A DNA stretch of 38,219 nucleotides from a virus. The translations under genes and the position numbers were made by a program. Below, one piece after another: positions 14,291 through 22,238 of the stretch (its first letter is position 1; each line of letters starts with the position of its first letter). Where the stretch lies: IMG/VR virus record IMGVR_UViG_3300008516_000274, positions 1 to 38,219 of that record; one strand, 5' to 3'. The notes beneath the pieces were generated by a model, which was not told the DNA's origin, searched no databases, and saw only the letters and a program-made list of their open reading frames with translations.

Positions 14291-14755
14291 TTTGTCTATC
14301 TCTTTCCTCCTTCTCAAACTTTTTAACTTCTTGTTCTATTAAGAGTAACATATCAACATCTTCCGCAAGACATAAGTCATATTCTCTTGGACTTATTTTG
14401 AATACCCTGCAAAACTGATATTTCCTCAGTTTCTCTCCAAGCCAACCAACTTCATCTATTCTTTTGGTTTGGACAGCTCTTCTGACTTTTTTGCTACATC
14501 ACTCTCGGTTGGATTCATCAATGTTCCTAATCCACCAATTAACTTATCATAATCTTTTATTGAAAGATTATCTAAAGCTTGTCTTATTGGTGTTGTTCCA
14601 AATGGATGAGAAACTATACAATGGGGTAGTAATTCCACCATTAAAACTGTTTTCTTAATACCTTCCACTGTCTCTGCTTTCATCAATGCTTTATTTCTTG
14701 CTCCTGCGAGTGCCTTTTTTAACACCACTTTTCCTTGAGTTATATTTATTTCCAT
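14283..14755 (-). CDS. Tail assembly chaperone, predicted -1 frameshift fusion (about 157 aa)
   Basis: The first 90 residues come from the 0 frame of the chaperone gene; a -1 slip at A AAA AAG (14492-14486) would join 67 further codons without a stop, up to TGA at 14285-14283 inside the tape-measure start. The extension (GWLGEKLRKYQFCRVF, then EYDLCLAEDVDMLLL) is absent otherwise, having no start of its own. This is the gpG/gpGT arrangement known from lambda-like tails, in the expected place just before the tape measure. A CCAAACC/GGTTGG hairpin downstream may stimulate it. The coordinates span the fusion. Confidence 0.8.
14456..14755 (-). CDS. Tail assembly chaperone, 0-frame product (99 aa)
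   Basis: Start at 14755 (MEINITQGKV) with GAGGTGA; the upstream ORF extension is not needed. Helical with a short beta start. It terminates at TAG (14458-14456) shortly after the slippery heptamer, so it is the shorter, more abundant product in the gpG/gpGT model. In lambda-like phages gpG keeps the tape measure soluble and helps tail-tube assembly, and is absent from the mature virion. Confidence 0.8.
   Translation of the reverse strand: MEINITQGKVVLKKALAGARNKALMKAETVEGIKKTVLMVELLPHCIVSHPFGTTPIRQALDNLSIKDYDKLIGGLGTLMNPTESDVAKKSEELSKPKE
14486..14492 (-). promoter_or_regulatory. Slippery heptamer A AAA AAG (-1 frameshift)
   Basis: In the 0 frame the codons read GCA AAA AAG TCA, so the heptamer has the X XXY YYZ register needed for tandem slippage, as at E. 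coli dnaX. The -1 frame is open for 67 codons. Confidence 0.8.
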
Positions 14756-14774
14756 TTTTAATTCACCTCTGTTT

Positions 14775-15827
14775 TTAAACGATAGTCCACCATTTACAAG
14801 GGACTCCACCAACACCAGCTAATCCAAATCCTGTTATTGTCATCTCTATTACTCCTTCTCCACCGCCACCTTCTGCTCCTGCCCCACCTGCTCCTATTGC
14901 GACTGGAGTTGAATGACTTTCAAAGTAACAATTTTCTAAATCAAAGTTAATTACCCTATCTCCTGCCCCGGAACCTTCAGCTAAATCAAAACTTAGTGGT
15001 ACTGCTGTATTCTCTGCTCCTGTGTTGGGCGTTGTAGCTGATGGGGTTCCATCAAATACTATTCCTCTTGCTTCTAATGCACTTAAAACATTACTTGCAT
15101 CATTGTAAGCCATCTTTACAGCAAAAGTAAAATCATATCTTCGTACTCCAGCTACGGGTTGTGAGATTAATCTGCTACCCATACTTCTGTAAGTAAAGAT
15201 ATTATTAGCACCAGTTAAAGAGAAACTTGTTAGTTCTCCTACCACATCACTTCCAACACTAACAGAGCCATCAATGAATGTAAGTGGTCTGTTTGTTGGT
15301 TCTACATATGTTTCTGTACTTGTAGAACTTGTACCAGTTCTTCCAATCCAATCAGCAGTACATTTAATAGTTTCTCCGGGCAATGCGTTTATAGTGAAAG
15401 TATTAATTGTAACTCCATCATAGGTCATTACATCATCATTTGCCCCACCATCTCTTCCTACTTCTAAGGTAAGGGTGTTTACTTCATCTGCACCATATCC
15501 TATTGCATCTTTTTCTGTAATTTTAAATGGGTCACCAACAGTATTACTTCCATCGGTTGTACCAATGAAACAATATTGTAAGAAATCTGGGTCAGTAAGT
15601 TCCCAAGCTATATTTCCATTACAATCTAAGTTACCATTAACCACTTTTGTTGCGTTCCTTCCTTCACCAATACCCTGAACCCTAACCATATTATTGGTTA
15701 TAGTAGCATTGAAAGAAGTTACTTTATCTACATAATCCCCGCCCGTTGGAACTCCAGCAGTTCCAAATGCTGTATCCTCTGCAAAGATTACATAAGTGCT
15801 TACTCCTCTATATTGTGAAAATGCCAT
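14775..15827 (-). CDS. Major tail tube protein (350 aa)
   Basis: Begins MAFSQYRGVSTYVIFAED with GGAGGT upstream. Features typical of tail tube proteins: N-terminal VDKVTSFNATITNNMVRVQG, then repeated beta-hairpins (CNGNIAWELTDPDFLQYCF, VSVGSDVVGELTSFSLTG) and a C-terminal Gly-rich turn (GAGGAGAEGGGGEG). It sits between the tail terminator genes and the chaperone pair, as in other siphoviruses. It polymerises into the hexameric tail tube. No sheath gene accompanies it, so the tail should be non-contractile. Confidence 0.82.
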   Translation of the reverse strand: MAFSQYRGVSTYVIFAEDTAFGTAGVPTGGDYVDKVTSFNATITNNMVRVQGIGEGRNATKVVNGNLDCNGNIAWELTDPDFLQYCFIGTTDGSNTVGDPFKITEKDAIGYGADEVNTLTLEVGRDGGANDDVMTYDGVTINTFTINALPGETIKCTADWIGRTGTSSTSTETYVEPTNRPLTFIDGSVSVGSDVVGELTSFSLTGANNIFTYRSMGSRLISQPVAGVRRYDFTFAVKMAYNDASNVLSALEARGIVFDGTPSATTPNTGAENTAVPLSFDLAEGSGAGDRVINFDLENCYFESHSTPVAIGAGGAGAEGGGGEGVIEMTITGFGLAGVGGVPCKWWTIV

Positions 15828-15828
15828 T

Positions 15829-16032
15829 CTATTCTACCTCCTTTAAGATTTCTTCAATTAGTTCTTCTTTGCTCGTATCTCTTGCTTTTAGTTTATTCAT
15901 CTTGACATAATTCCTAAGTTCCTTCATATCCATAGACTCTAAATCTTCTCTTAGACTTTTAACTTTTTCTTCTGGTTGTTCAGGTTTCTTTGAACCTCCA
16001 ATGGGTTTTCCCCAATTTTTTGTATTTGACAT
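15829..16032 (-). CDS. SAP/HeH-like small protein (67 aa)
   Basis: Start at 16032 (MSNTKNWGKP) with GAGGTGA seven bases upstream. The N-terminus is Lys/Pro/Glu-rich and flexible; residues about 33-67 (MDMKELRNYVKMNKLKA, then SKEELIEEILKEV) fit a helix-extended-loop-helix (SAP/LEM-like) DNA-binding fold. It lies among tail genes, where such small HeH proteins are found in many phages with an unknown, possibly assembly, role. Confidence 0.7.
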   Translation of the reverse strand: MSNTKNWGKPIGGSKKPEQPEEKVKSLREDLESMDMKELRNYVKMNKLKARDTSKEELIEEILKEVE

Positions 16033-16043
16033 ATTTATCACCT

Positions 16044-16691
16044 CTATATTTCGTGTACGAATTTTATCATACAATCTTGGTTTCTTTGGAATACTTTTTG
16101 TTCTCCAAACGGACTTGACATTATTGGTCCTAAAGCAGTTGGAGTAATGAAAGGAAAGTTATAAAAGTTCTTCTTGTTATTTTGTATTGCACCTCTTATA
16201 TCTGATACCATTGTTTCTACATCTGATTGGTCTCTGTCATAAGCAACTATTGTTACTCCATATTCAGATAAGTTACTACCTGCTCCAAGTACATATTCAC
16301 TTGTTAGACCGGAGATTATGTCAACTGCTATTCTTGGAAAGCTTGATAACTTTAAATAAGATTGAGGAAAGTCTGGATATATCTTATCACTTGTTCCTTG
16401 GTCATAATTAATGGTGTAGGCTCCTGTTTGAGGAGAAGTGAAACTTATTACACCAGTTACATAATTAACGGTGTAATCGCTTCCAAATGCTAATGGGATA
16501 GATGCTACCGTGATATCTCTAACATTTTTAACAAGTGTAGGATTGGTTGCGAGAGTATGATTACTATCTGCTGAGAATGAGCCAGTATCTTGAGAAGTGG
16601 TAACTCCTCTATCACTAATAGAAAGGATATCTAAGTTCCTTAGGAATACTACAAGTTCTTCTTTTATGTCATATATGCTTACCTTAGCCAT
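16044..16691 (-). CDS. Tail terminator-type protein with inserted beta domain (215 aa)
   Basis: The N-terminal helix (SIYDIKEELVVFLRNLDIL) and the C-terminal half (YLKLSSFPRIAVDIISG, then VTIVAYDRDQSDVETMVSD) match tail-terminator/tail-completion proteins. Residues about 35-105 are a beta insertion (FGSDYTVNYVTGVISFTSP) of a type often found in virion proteins. The position between gp10-like and tail tube genes agrees. It should cap the tail tube and join it to the head. Confidence 0.72.
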   Translation of the reverse strand: MAKVSIYDIKEELVVFLRNLDILSISDRGVTTSQDTGSFSADSNHTLATNPTLVKNVRDITVASIPLAFGSDYTVNYVTGVISFTSPQTGAYTINYDQGTSDKIYPDFPQSYLKLSSFPRIAVDIISGLTSEYVLGAGSNLSEYGVTIVAYDRDQSDVETMVSDIRGAIQNNKKNFYNFPFITPTALGPIMSSPFGEQKVFQRNQDCMIKFVHEI

Positions 16692-16707
16692 TCTCCACCT
16701 CTTGGTG

Positions 16708-17109
16708 TTATTTGAATGCTTGTATTAAATTCTTGTTGATTATTGGGATTAAGTTGTTGTTGAATGTGTTTCTTATGAAAGGAAATGGAATTGTACCTCT
16801 CTTTTTAATCGCCATAGCAACTGCCCAAGCAAGTTTTTCATTACCTAACTTTCTCCTTGCCCATCCTTTCAATTCATCAACAGGAGGCATATGTGGTGGT
16901 GTTCCGAACTCCACATACTTCCCGTGTTCAGGCATACTAATTGTGATTGTGTTTCCTTCAACCGAAGCTATTATGCCGGACTGCAATATACCGGTGTCCT
17001 TGCCATGCTCTTGGGTCAGCTTGTCCTTGAGACTCTCTTGAATCTCAATGGCCATTCCCCAAAGAGCTCTGTTGAGCTTTTTGTTGAAGTCTTCTTGATC
17101 TATTTTCAT
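16708..17109 (-). CDS. HK97 gp10-like head-tail joining protein (133 aa)
   Basis: Shows the family hallmarks: N-terminal helix (IEIQESLKDKLTQ), GILQSGIIASVEGN, YVEFGTPPHMPP, and the C-terminal PFIRNTFNNNL. The ATG overlaps the stop of the upstream connector (ATGA). Family role: head-tail joining/tail completion. The sequence looks GC-richer than the downstream tail genes, and a change in base usage seems to occur near its end. Confidence 0.82.
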   Translation of the reverse strand: MKIDQEDFNKKLNRALWGMAIEIQESLKDKLTQEHGKDTGILQSGIIASVEGNTITISMPEHGKYVEFGTPPHMPPVDELKGWARRKLGNEKLAWAVAMAIKKRGTIPFPFIRNTFNNNLIPIINKNLIQAFK

Positions 17110-17501
17110 TCTATCATAACCAATCGGCAGACTGTGTAAACCATCACTGTCCCTGAGCCATAGTTGTCCAATGTTCCAGGAACGTCATAAGATTCTATAA
17201 TTCTGTACTTTACACCATCTGCTGAAATCCTGTCCGCAGTCTTGACGCTATCAGCATACTTGGCCAACATTATTGCATCTCCTTTTTCTATGAATCCTGC
17301 CTTCTCAAAGTTCCAGAGCTGGGTAGTCCTCACGAAGTAAGCCTGGATAGTTACTGGCGAACCTTCCGCTATGCTCTCCTGCCCTGTTATGTTTGAAAGT
17401 GATTGAGTAGCTGGAATATGTGAAACGTGTCTGCCCCAGTCATCCAGGACGATCTGCCAACTAGCGGCAGGGAATAATTCATTGATTTGTTCATTAGCCA
17501 T
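17106..17501 (-). CDS. Head-tail adaptor/head closure protein (131 aa)
   Basis: A beta-barrel-like protein (SPVTIQAYFVRTTQLWNFEKA, with KGDAIMLAKYADSVKTADR and VKYRIIESYDVPG) resembling head-closure (SPP1 gp16/HK97-type stopper) proteins. It lies directly before the gp10-like gene and after the gp6-like connector, which is the usual order. The start overlaps the stop of the 43-aa ORF (TAATG). Confidence 0.72.
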   Translation of the reverse strand: MANEQINELFPAASWQIVLDDWGRHVSHIPATQSLSNITGQESIAEGSPVTIQAYFVRTTQLWNFEKAGFIEKGDAIMLAKYADSVKTADRISADGVKYRIIESYDVPGTLDNYGSGTVMVYTVCRLVMIE

Positions 17502-17632
17502 TATCTTTTAACCTTCTTTGCTTCCTTTGTAACTCTTTCCCAAAATTTCCTATAATCTTCATACCATCCAATGGTATCTAAAGGTCCACTTTTCTGTTTT
17601 GATTTCTTTTTGAATCTTTCTGGGCATGGCAT
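17501..17632 (-). CDS. Small basic protein (43 aa)
   Basis: Begins MPCPERFKKK and ends TKEAKKVKR. It fits exactly between two connector genes; its ATG follows the upstream stop and its TAA overlaps the next ATG. Lys/Arg-rich with one aromatic helix (TIGWYEDYRKFWERV). Function unknown; a competing short frame from 17627 is less complete. Confidence 0.6.
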   Translation of the reverse strand: MPCPERFKKKSKQKSGPLDTIGWYEDYRKFWERVTKEAKKVKR

Positions 17633-17633
17633 T

Positions 17634-18464
17634 TTATCCGAATAAAGCGAAAGGCCGGTAGCCTCTCTCTAGCTCCTTTACTTCTAGTCTTATCTCTTCC
17701 ACGCCAGCCTTTAAGTTAATATATGGCTGACCTTTAGATCCGCTGAATCCTCCAGGTAATGCAACGGTAGCGAAGTCCGTGTAAGATCCGCTTACCTTCG
17801 AAGCTACTACTCTCAGTGCAGCCAGGAGTGTTATGATTCTTTTGATTTGTCTTGGAATGGGATAAACTCCGTAAATATATTTGAAGTTGATCTGCTGGAA
17901 TTTATTATTCTTGAATATCTGTTCTTCAGCCTCATCTGACAATATAAGTTTTGTTGAGTCATTGTATTGGTAAATATATGCTGGAGTGATTGGATTGCTA
18001 TCAATAGTAACCGCATTCAGATTGATGAGTGGCTGGTGATCCAAGAACATAGTGTCTTTTCCGTTGCCGTCAACTGTCTCGTCCTTGTAACCTAACCTTG
18101 TGATGCGGTATTTAGATGTCGCATCAGGGGTTGTGTCGAATGCCGGACTGACTGTTATCTTGATCGCAGAATTCTCGGTGATCTCCCGGTACTGGCCTGC
18201 GCCTGTGCCTTCGTATATCCAGACCACCATTAATTGATAATAATCTACTGTCCAGGTCTTACCACTATCAGAGAATGTTGTTGTTGAGAAATCTCCATTA
18301 GCGGTTCCACTATCTTCCACATAACCGAACTGAGTGTGCCATCGTTTATAGACCTCCTCAGTTGAATCCTCTATGAATCTTTCGTAGGCATCATCTGATA
18401 CAGGCCCACCGGTAGTAGGGAAGTTTATTGCATCCTTTACTTCTTGAACTGTTACAACTGCCAT
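17634..18464 (-). CDS. Head-tail connector (gp6/adaptor-like) with insertion (276 aa)
   Basis: The N-terminus (VTVQEVKDAINFP, then DAYERFIEDSTEEVYKRW) and C-terminal helices (IPRQIKRIITLLAALRVVA, VEEIRLEVKELERGYRP) follow the head-tail connector pattern. Residues about 50-125 are a beta-hairpin insertion (GDFSTTTFSDSGKTWTVDY). It binds beneath the portal to continue the DNA channel. Position after the capsid genes and before closure proteins is typical. Confidence 0.75.
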   Translation of the reverse strand: MAVVTVQEVKDAINFPTTGGPVSDDAYERFIEDSTEEVYKRWHTQFGYVEDSGTANGDFSTTTFSDSGKTWTVDYYQLMVVWIYEGTGAGQYREITENSAIKITVSPAFDTTPDATSKYRITRLGYKDETVDGNGKDTMFLDHQPLINLNAVTIDSNPITPAYIYQYNDSTKLILSDEAEEQIFKNNKFQQINFKYIYGVYPIPRQIKRIITLLAALRVVASKVSGSYTDFATVALPGGFSGSKGQPYINLKAGVEEIRLEVKELERGYRPFALFG

Positions 18465-18469
18465 TTTAT

Positions 18470-19048
18470 TTATGCTTCAGCATCAGTCACATAAACTAGG
18501 AATCTATAAACTGCTTCTCCTCTAATCATAGTTCCTATTGCTTCTGCATCTAAATCATGTGAAGTGGAAGCTATTGTGAAGGTATCGGCATCTGTAATTG
18601 TAGCTACTGTAAATGTTCCATTATAACCAACGGTTCCAGCGATAGTTACTTTATCGCCAACACTTAGATTATGATTTGCGGAAGTATTGACAGTTATGGT
18701 GGTTGCATCTCCATCTATTCCACTAATAGCTACTGTGGAACCAGCAATTACCGCTTTAAAGGTTCCAGTTACAAATATTGGGATTGGGGCATCTGTGAAC
18801 GCACTTCCATCTGCAACTTTATTTGGAATTGCTCTTGGATACCACACAGCATCAGCAGTTCCTAAATCAGCTTTAACTAATATTGACTCACTGGTTGGTC
18901 CTTCGTTAGTTAAAGTTAAATCAGCAATTGCATCTCCATCAGTATAGTCCATAACTACTTTCTGCACGAAACCCTGAACATTGTCTGCTGAAGTAATTGT
19001 AAGGGCTCCCAGGGCATCAGTAGTTCCTGTGAGTTCAATTATCTTCAT
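18470..19048 (-). CDS. Virion protein, decoration-like, with inserted beta domain (192 aa)
   Basis: The outer part (residues 1-105 and 170-192, e.g. MKIIELTGTTDALGALTIT and EAVYRFLVYVTDAEA) is a small beta-rich unit placed after the capsid genes. Residues about 106-168 (SANHNLSVGDKVTIAGTVG, DADTFTIASTSHD) form an FCCH-like beta module common in phage virion proteins. It probably decorates the head or neck. AGGAG precedes the start. Confidence 0.66.
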   Translation of the reverse strand: MKIIELTGTTDALGALTITSADNVQGFVQKVVMDYTDGDAIADLTLTNEGPTSESILVKADLGTADAVWYPRAIPNKVADGSAFTDAPIPIFVTGTFKAVIAGSTVAISGIDGDATTITVNTSANHNLSVGDKVTIAGTVGYNGTFTVATITDADTFTIASTSHDLDAEAIGTMIRGEAVYRFLVYVTDAEA

Positions 19049-19248
19049 TTTTTCTTACTCCTCTTTGCTTTCTTTTCTTCTGCTGATTCTTCTGGCTTTT
19101 GTTCTTCCTTAGGTTCTTCCTTAAGTTCTTCTTTCTTTTCAAAACTATACCAGTAACCCTTACCTTCCTTGTCCAGCCTAACTTCGCCTTTCGGCTTCTC
19201 TTCCTTAGGTTCTTCTTTCTTATCCATTGAATCTGATTTAAGTACCAT
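19045..19248 (-). CDS. Lys/Glu-rich low-complexity protein (67 aa)
   Basis: Almost entirely Lys, Glu and Pro, with one ordered-looking stretch (EVRLDKEGKGYWYSFEKK). AGGAGGT upstream gives a strong start. Such charged tails are seen in head-associated accessory proteins, but no function can be assigned. A terminator-like hairpin lies upstream of it. Confidence 0.62.
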   Translation of the reverse strand: MVLKSDSMDKKEEPKEEKPKGEVRLDKEGKGYWYSFEKKEELKEEPKEEQKPEESAEEKKAKRSKKK

Positions 19249-19261
19249 CTTTAATTACCTC

Positions 19262-19298
19262 CTGGAAAAAATTAAAAAAAGGGCTGATTTCAACCCTT
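19262..19298 (-). terminator. Intrinsic terminator-like hairpin with T-run
   Basis: On the minus strand AAGGGTTG-AAAT-CAGCCCTT forms an 8-bp stem (one G-U pair), followed by TTTTTTTAATTTTTT. It lies after the capsid/decoration genes, so it could reduce transcription into the connector genes. Poly-T termination also works in archaea. Confidence 0.68.
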
Positions 19299-19301
19299 GA
19301 T

Positions 19302-19571
19302 TTATGCAGCTTCTCCAAAAATATATATTGTTCTTGCTTCGTTATCTGTCGCTCCTGGAAGGGTAACCACTCCTGCAGCCGAAACTGCCGCCGTGAGTAA
19401 ACCATCGCTTGCACCCAAACAATTTGCTGAATACACTTTTCCAGCTACTGATGAAACATCAACTGTATCCGCATCATCAGCTTCTGATGGAGTCACAATG
19501 CTCCAGAAATTCATACCAGCCATTGGGGTAATCAGAGTAACAGTACAATTCGCAATATCTATTACAGCCAT
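19302..19571 (-). CDS. Head decoration-like protein (89 aa)
   Basis: A small Ala/Val/Thr-rich beta protein (IANCTVTLITPMAGMNFWSIV, then GVVTLPGATDNEARTIYIF). It lies downstream of the major capsid gene alongside a similar small protein, the usual arrangement for capsid decoration or stabilisation proteins. GAGGTG precedes the ATG. Two Cys are present. Confidence 0.66.
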   Translation of the reverse strand: MAVIDIANCTVTLITPMAGMNFWSIVTPSEADDADTVDVSSVAGKVYSANCLGASDGLLTAAVSAAGVVTLPGATDNEARTIYIFGEAA

Positions 19572-19586
19572 CTTTTAACACCTCGT

Positions 19587-19850
19587 TTATTTGTATAAGA
19601 CTAATCCGCTTGCAGCGGTAGCCGTAGCACTAGTTAATGTCATCACATTACCTGAGATAGTCACTGGATCAGCAACGCCATCAGCGTCAGTTGTCAGACC
19701 TGCCCATTCCACAACTCTTGCATTGGTTATTGTAACCGTGTCGTTCTGAGCAGCTTTGTCAACAGAGTCCAGCCAGCCTAACTTTAATCCGTCATTGCCA
19801 GCACCGCCTACCGGTGCAATTTGTTTAACCGTAGCATTTACGTTTGTCAT
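19587..19850 (-). CDS. Head decoration-like protein (87 aa)
   Basis: Beta-rich with Asp/Val/Thr repeats (DTVTITNARVVEWAGLTTD, VTISGNVMTLTSATATAA). It follows the major capsid gene and resembles the next gene in size and composition, suggesting two decoration subunits. AGGTGATT lies before the ATG. Confidence 0.66.
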   Translation of the reverse strand: MTNVNATVKQIAPVGGAGNDGLKLGWLDSVDKAAQNDTVTITNARVVEWAGLTTDADGVADPVTISGNVMTLTSATATAASGLVLYK

Positions 19851-19891
19851 GATTAATCACCTATTAATATTAAGAAAGGAAAGATCCCTTC

Positions 19892-21019
19892 TTATCCAGA
19901 TATTTCTGTAATTGAACTACAGAAAGCTGTGTTTTTGATGATTAATGCTTCGTAAAGCTTAAGCATAAACTTTTCACTGTCGTTGGTTTTCGCTAAGTCT
20001 TCGTAAGTCAGGTCCTGCAATACTCTCATCTCTACAATACTCATGTCCAATAAGTACATTGCTTTGCTTCCAGAAACATTACTCATGAACATGCTTGGAA
20101 TAACTGGTACGTCTCCAACCATAGTATGCAAGACAATCGCTGAGAATCCCCAGAATACTTGCTGTTGAGGTTGCAAGTAACCGATTTTAGCGGTCAATAG
20201 TCCTAACAAGTCTTCATAAACTCCGCTTGAGCAGATTGCTAGGTTTGGTCTTCCGCCGTCATCAAAGGCATATCTTACTGCAGTATTAACGTCATCTAAG
20301 CCTAAAGCAGTTGTATTCTTGTCAACTGTGTTAGTGGCTCCCATTAATTGTATGATTCCATCGAACTGAGTTGCATCAGAACCAGTGTTACCATTAATCA
20401 ATAGGTTTTCTTCCAATTCCCTCATCTCTCTTGTCTTCACTAAAACTTCCATTTGCTTAGCGTTCAAGGCAGTCTGATCTCCGAAAGGTCCGACAGCTCC
20501 ACCTGCAGGGCTTATACCAGCTAGAATCCAACTTGGCATAGCAGCAATGGAAGGCCCAGTTACACGGCCAACAGCATATAAGAACTTAATTGCTGTGCTT
20601 TGCCTGTCAAAACCAGTTGAGGTTTCAACTAAGTCTGCATCTTCGCCTTTGGTTACTCCTCCGCCCTTAGAAATTATCTGGTTGTAGTCAGCAAACATTC
20701 CCTGGTTGGTTACTCTTGGCACTAATTCAACGAAAGGTGTGTATTTCCTTGTAGTATCCACAACTCTTGGGTCAACATATATAGGAACCATTGCATAACC
20801 AGCGGTTCCAGCTCCACCTGAGGTTGTCGTTAAGGCTTTCATGCCTACCATAGCAGTATCGTGCAGACCTTCTCTTAGATCCACTTCATACTTTAATTTA
20901 CCAAAACTTTTCAAATCAACTTTTTGATAAACAGTTTTGTCTGGCAAGTTCCCAAATGATTGTGCGTAAGCACCGCCAGCTTGGAAATCACTGCCGACAG
21001 ATTTTGTTCCAATTACCAT
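19892..21019 (-). CDS. HK97-fold major capsid protein (375 aa)
   Basis: Start at 21019 (MVIGTKSVGSDFQ): GGAG is 9 bases upstream, while the ATG at 21028 is too close to it. Typical landmarks: N-terminal extended arm, P-domain-like helix (LNAKQMEVLVKTREMRELEEN), the loop NLAICSSGVYEDLLGLL, and C-terminal VPVIPSMFMSNVSGSKAMYLL, ending IIKNTAFCSSITEISG. It follows the fused protease-scaffold gene, as in HK97-type heads. Assembles the icosahedral shell. No autocatalytic cross-linking residues can be assigned. Confidence 0.85.
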   Translation of the reverse strand: MVIGTKSVGSDFQAGGAYAQSFGNLPDKTVYQKVDLKSFGKLKYEVDLREGLHDTAMVGMKALTTTSGGAGTAGYAMVPIYVDPRVVDTTRKYTPFVELVPRVTNQGMFADYNQIISKGGGVTKGEDADLVETSTGFDRQSTAIKFLYAVGRVTGPSIAAMPSWILAGISPAGGAVGPFGDQTALNAKQMEVLVKTREMRELEENLLINGNTGSDATQFDGIIQLMGATNTVDKNTTALGLDDVNTAVRYAFDDGGRPNLAICSSGVYEDLLGLLTAKIGYLQPQQQVFWGFSAIVLHTMVGDVPVIPSMFMSNVSGSKAMYLLDMSIVEMRVLQDLTYEDLAKTNDSEKFMLKLYEALIIKNTAFCSSITEISG

Positions 21020-21041
21020 ATCTATCATCTCCTTTTTTTGT

Positions 21042-22034
21042 TTACCTGATCACTCCGAGAACTGATGATTTATCATCATCTTCGGACTTAGTTTCAGGTT
21101 GTGTTGGTGCTTGAGATTTGAAAACATCAGTGTCTTTCAAACTCTTTACTTCTTCCTTCAAAGACTTAACTTCTTCCTTTAAGTCATCAATAGCTTTCTG
21201 CTCAACACCAACTTTTTTCTTGTCCTCGTCTTTGTCGTCTTTCTTGCCATCTTTCTCCTGTTTAAGCTCTTCCTTCACTTGCTTCAATTCTTCTTTGACT
21301 TTATTGAGCTCTTTTTCCTTGTCATTAGCTTTCTCTTCTGGTTGGGACTCTTCTTCACTTGATTTATCTTCATCTGATTTAGATTCTCCTTCATCAGGCT
21401 TACTTTCATCTTGTTTAGATTCTTCTTCATCTCCCATTTCGTTCACCTCTTCTCCTTTTAAGGAGTTTTTGTTTTGTTCATCTCCCATATCATCTATGGC
21501 TTTGAGCATAATGGATTTCATTCCATAATTTGTTATTATAGAAGATGCATTAACTGGCGCTCCTGTCAATGCAACATTCAGAAGTTGCAAGTCCTCAATC
21601 AATCTGACCTTTGTTTCTCCCATGGTCTTCATTACCGTCTTTAATGGTTTGAATGCGATTGAGAATGCTTTAATAAATCCGCCTTTGATACTGTCCCACA
21701 TGTCCTTGAACTTTGGACTGGCTCTGTTCAACTCTGCTTTCACCCAGAGTCCTCTGTCGTCAATCTTGGCGTCAACAATCTTTCCCACTGGGATCAGAGT
21801 GTGGCTTTCTCTCCAGGCCTCATGGTCATAGTCCAGCATGATCGTGCTGTCGTTTATCTGCTTGAACATGGACTTCAAAGCATTGGGTGTGACCAAATCA
21901 TTATACAGATCAATCTCTGGAACGGAAATGTATCCAGTGATGAAATATTTCTTCCCTGATTTGGTCTCTATTTGCTCATAAGCGACTTGATCCGTTAAGA
22001 ATGAATAAGATTTTTGTTTATTTTCTTTAGCCAT
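21042..22034 (-). CDS. Prohead protease-scaffold fusion (330 aa)
   Basis: Residues 1-175 match the HK97-type S78 prohead protease: His71 in LDYDHEAWRESHTLIPVGK and Ser125 in GGFIKAFSIAFKP are at the catalytic positions. The rest (180-330) is an acidic Glu/Lys/Asp-rich coiled coil (VKEELKQVKEELKQEKDG), the expected scaffold segment that is cleaved in maturation. It directly precedes the capsid gene. A TATA-like box is centred about 28 bp before the ATG, along with an AGGTGAT site. Confidence 0.85.
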   Translation of the reverse strand: MAKENKQKSYSFLTDQVAYEQIETKSGKKYFITGYISVPEIDLYNDLVTPNALKSMFKQINDSTIMLDYDHEAWRESHTLIPVGKIVDAKIDDRGLWVKAELNRASPKFKDMWDSIKGGFIKAFSIAFKPLKTVMKTMGETKVRLIEDLQLLNVALTGAPVNASSIITNYGMKSIMLKAIDDMGDEQNKNSLKGEEVNEMGDEEESKQDESKPDEGESKSDEDKSSEEESQPEEKANDKEKELNKVKEELKQVKEELKQEKDGKKDDKDEDKKKVGVEQKAIDDLKEEVKSLKEEVKSLKDTDVFKSQAPTQPETKSEDDDKSSVLGVIR

Positions 22035-22055
22035 AATGTATCACCTATTTTATTA

Positions 22056-22074
22056 AACTTTATAAAACCAACGA
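22056..22074 (-). promoter_or_regulatory. TATA-containing promoter element, copy 1
   Basis: The 19 bases AACTTTATAAAACCAACGA (plus strand) are identical to 27532-27550. On the minus strand they hold TTTTATAAAG, centred about 28 nt before the protease ATG. A start of transcription at the ATG would be nearly leaderless although an AGGTGAT site is also present, so the exact use is uncertain. Confidence 0.55.
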
Positions 22075-22080
22075 AATATT

Positions 22081-22236
22081 TCAATTCTTCCTTAATTCTT
22101 TAAGTATCAAGATCAACAATTCTTTCTCGCTTAATTTACTTAAATCTTCTTCAAAATCTCTTATCTCTTTGGCTGTATATTTTGATTTGTGTTCTTCTTT
22201 TACTTTTCCGTTCTTTGTGTGTTCTTCTTTTATCAT
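22081..22236 (-). CDS. Small charged helical protein (51 aa)
   Basis: Begins MIKEEHTKNG and ends ILKELRKN. It occupies the gap between the LamG gene and the capsid promoter; the ATG lies 3 bases before the LamG stop region ends. Lys/Glu-rich with a C-terminal helix (LSKLSEKELLILILKEL). The ribosome binding site is weak. Possibly coupled to the LamG gene. Confidence 0.6.
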   Translation of the reverse strand: MIKEEHTKNGKVKEEHKSKYTAKEIRDFEEDLSKLSEKELLILILKELRKN

Positions 22237-22238
22237 TT

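Noticed and set aside
21118-21528. Plus-strand Ser/Leu-rich ORF opposite the scaffold region
   Set aside because: It is the complement of Glu/Lys/Asp-rich codons on the minus strand, a common shadow of low-complexity coding sequence.
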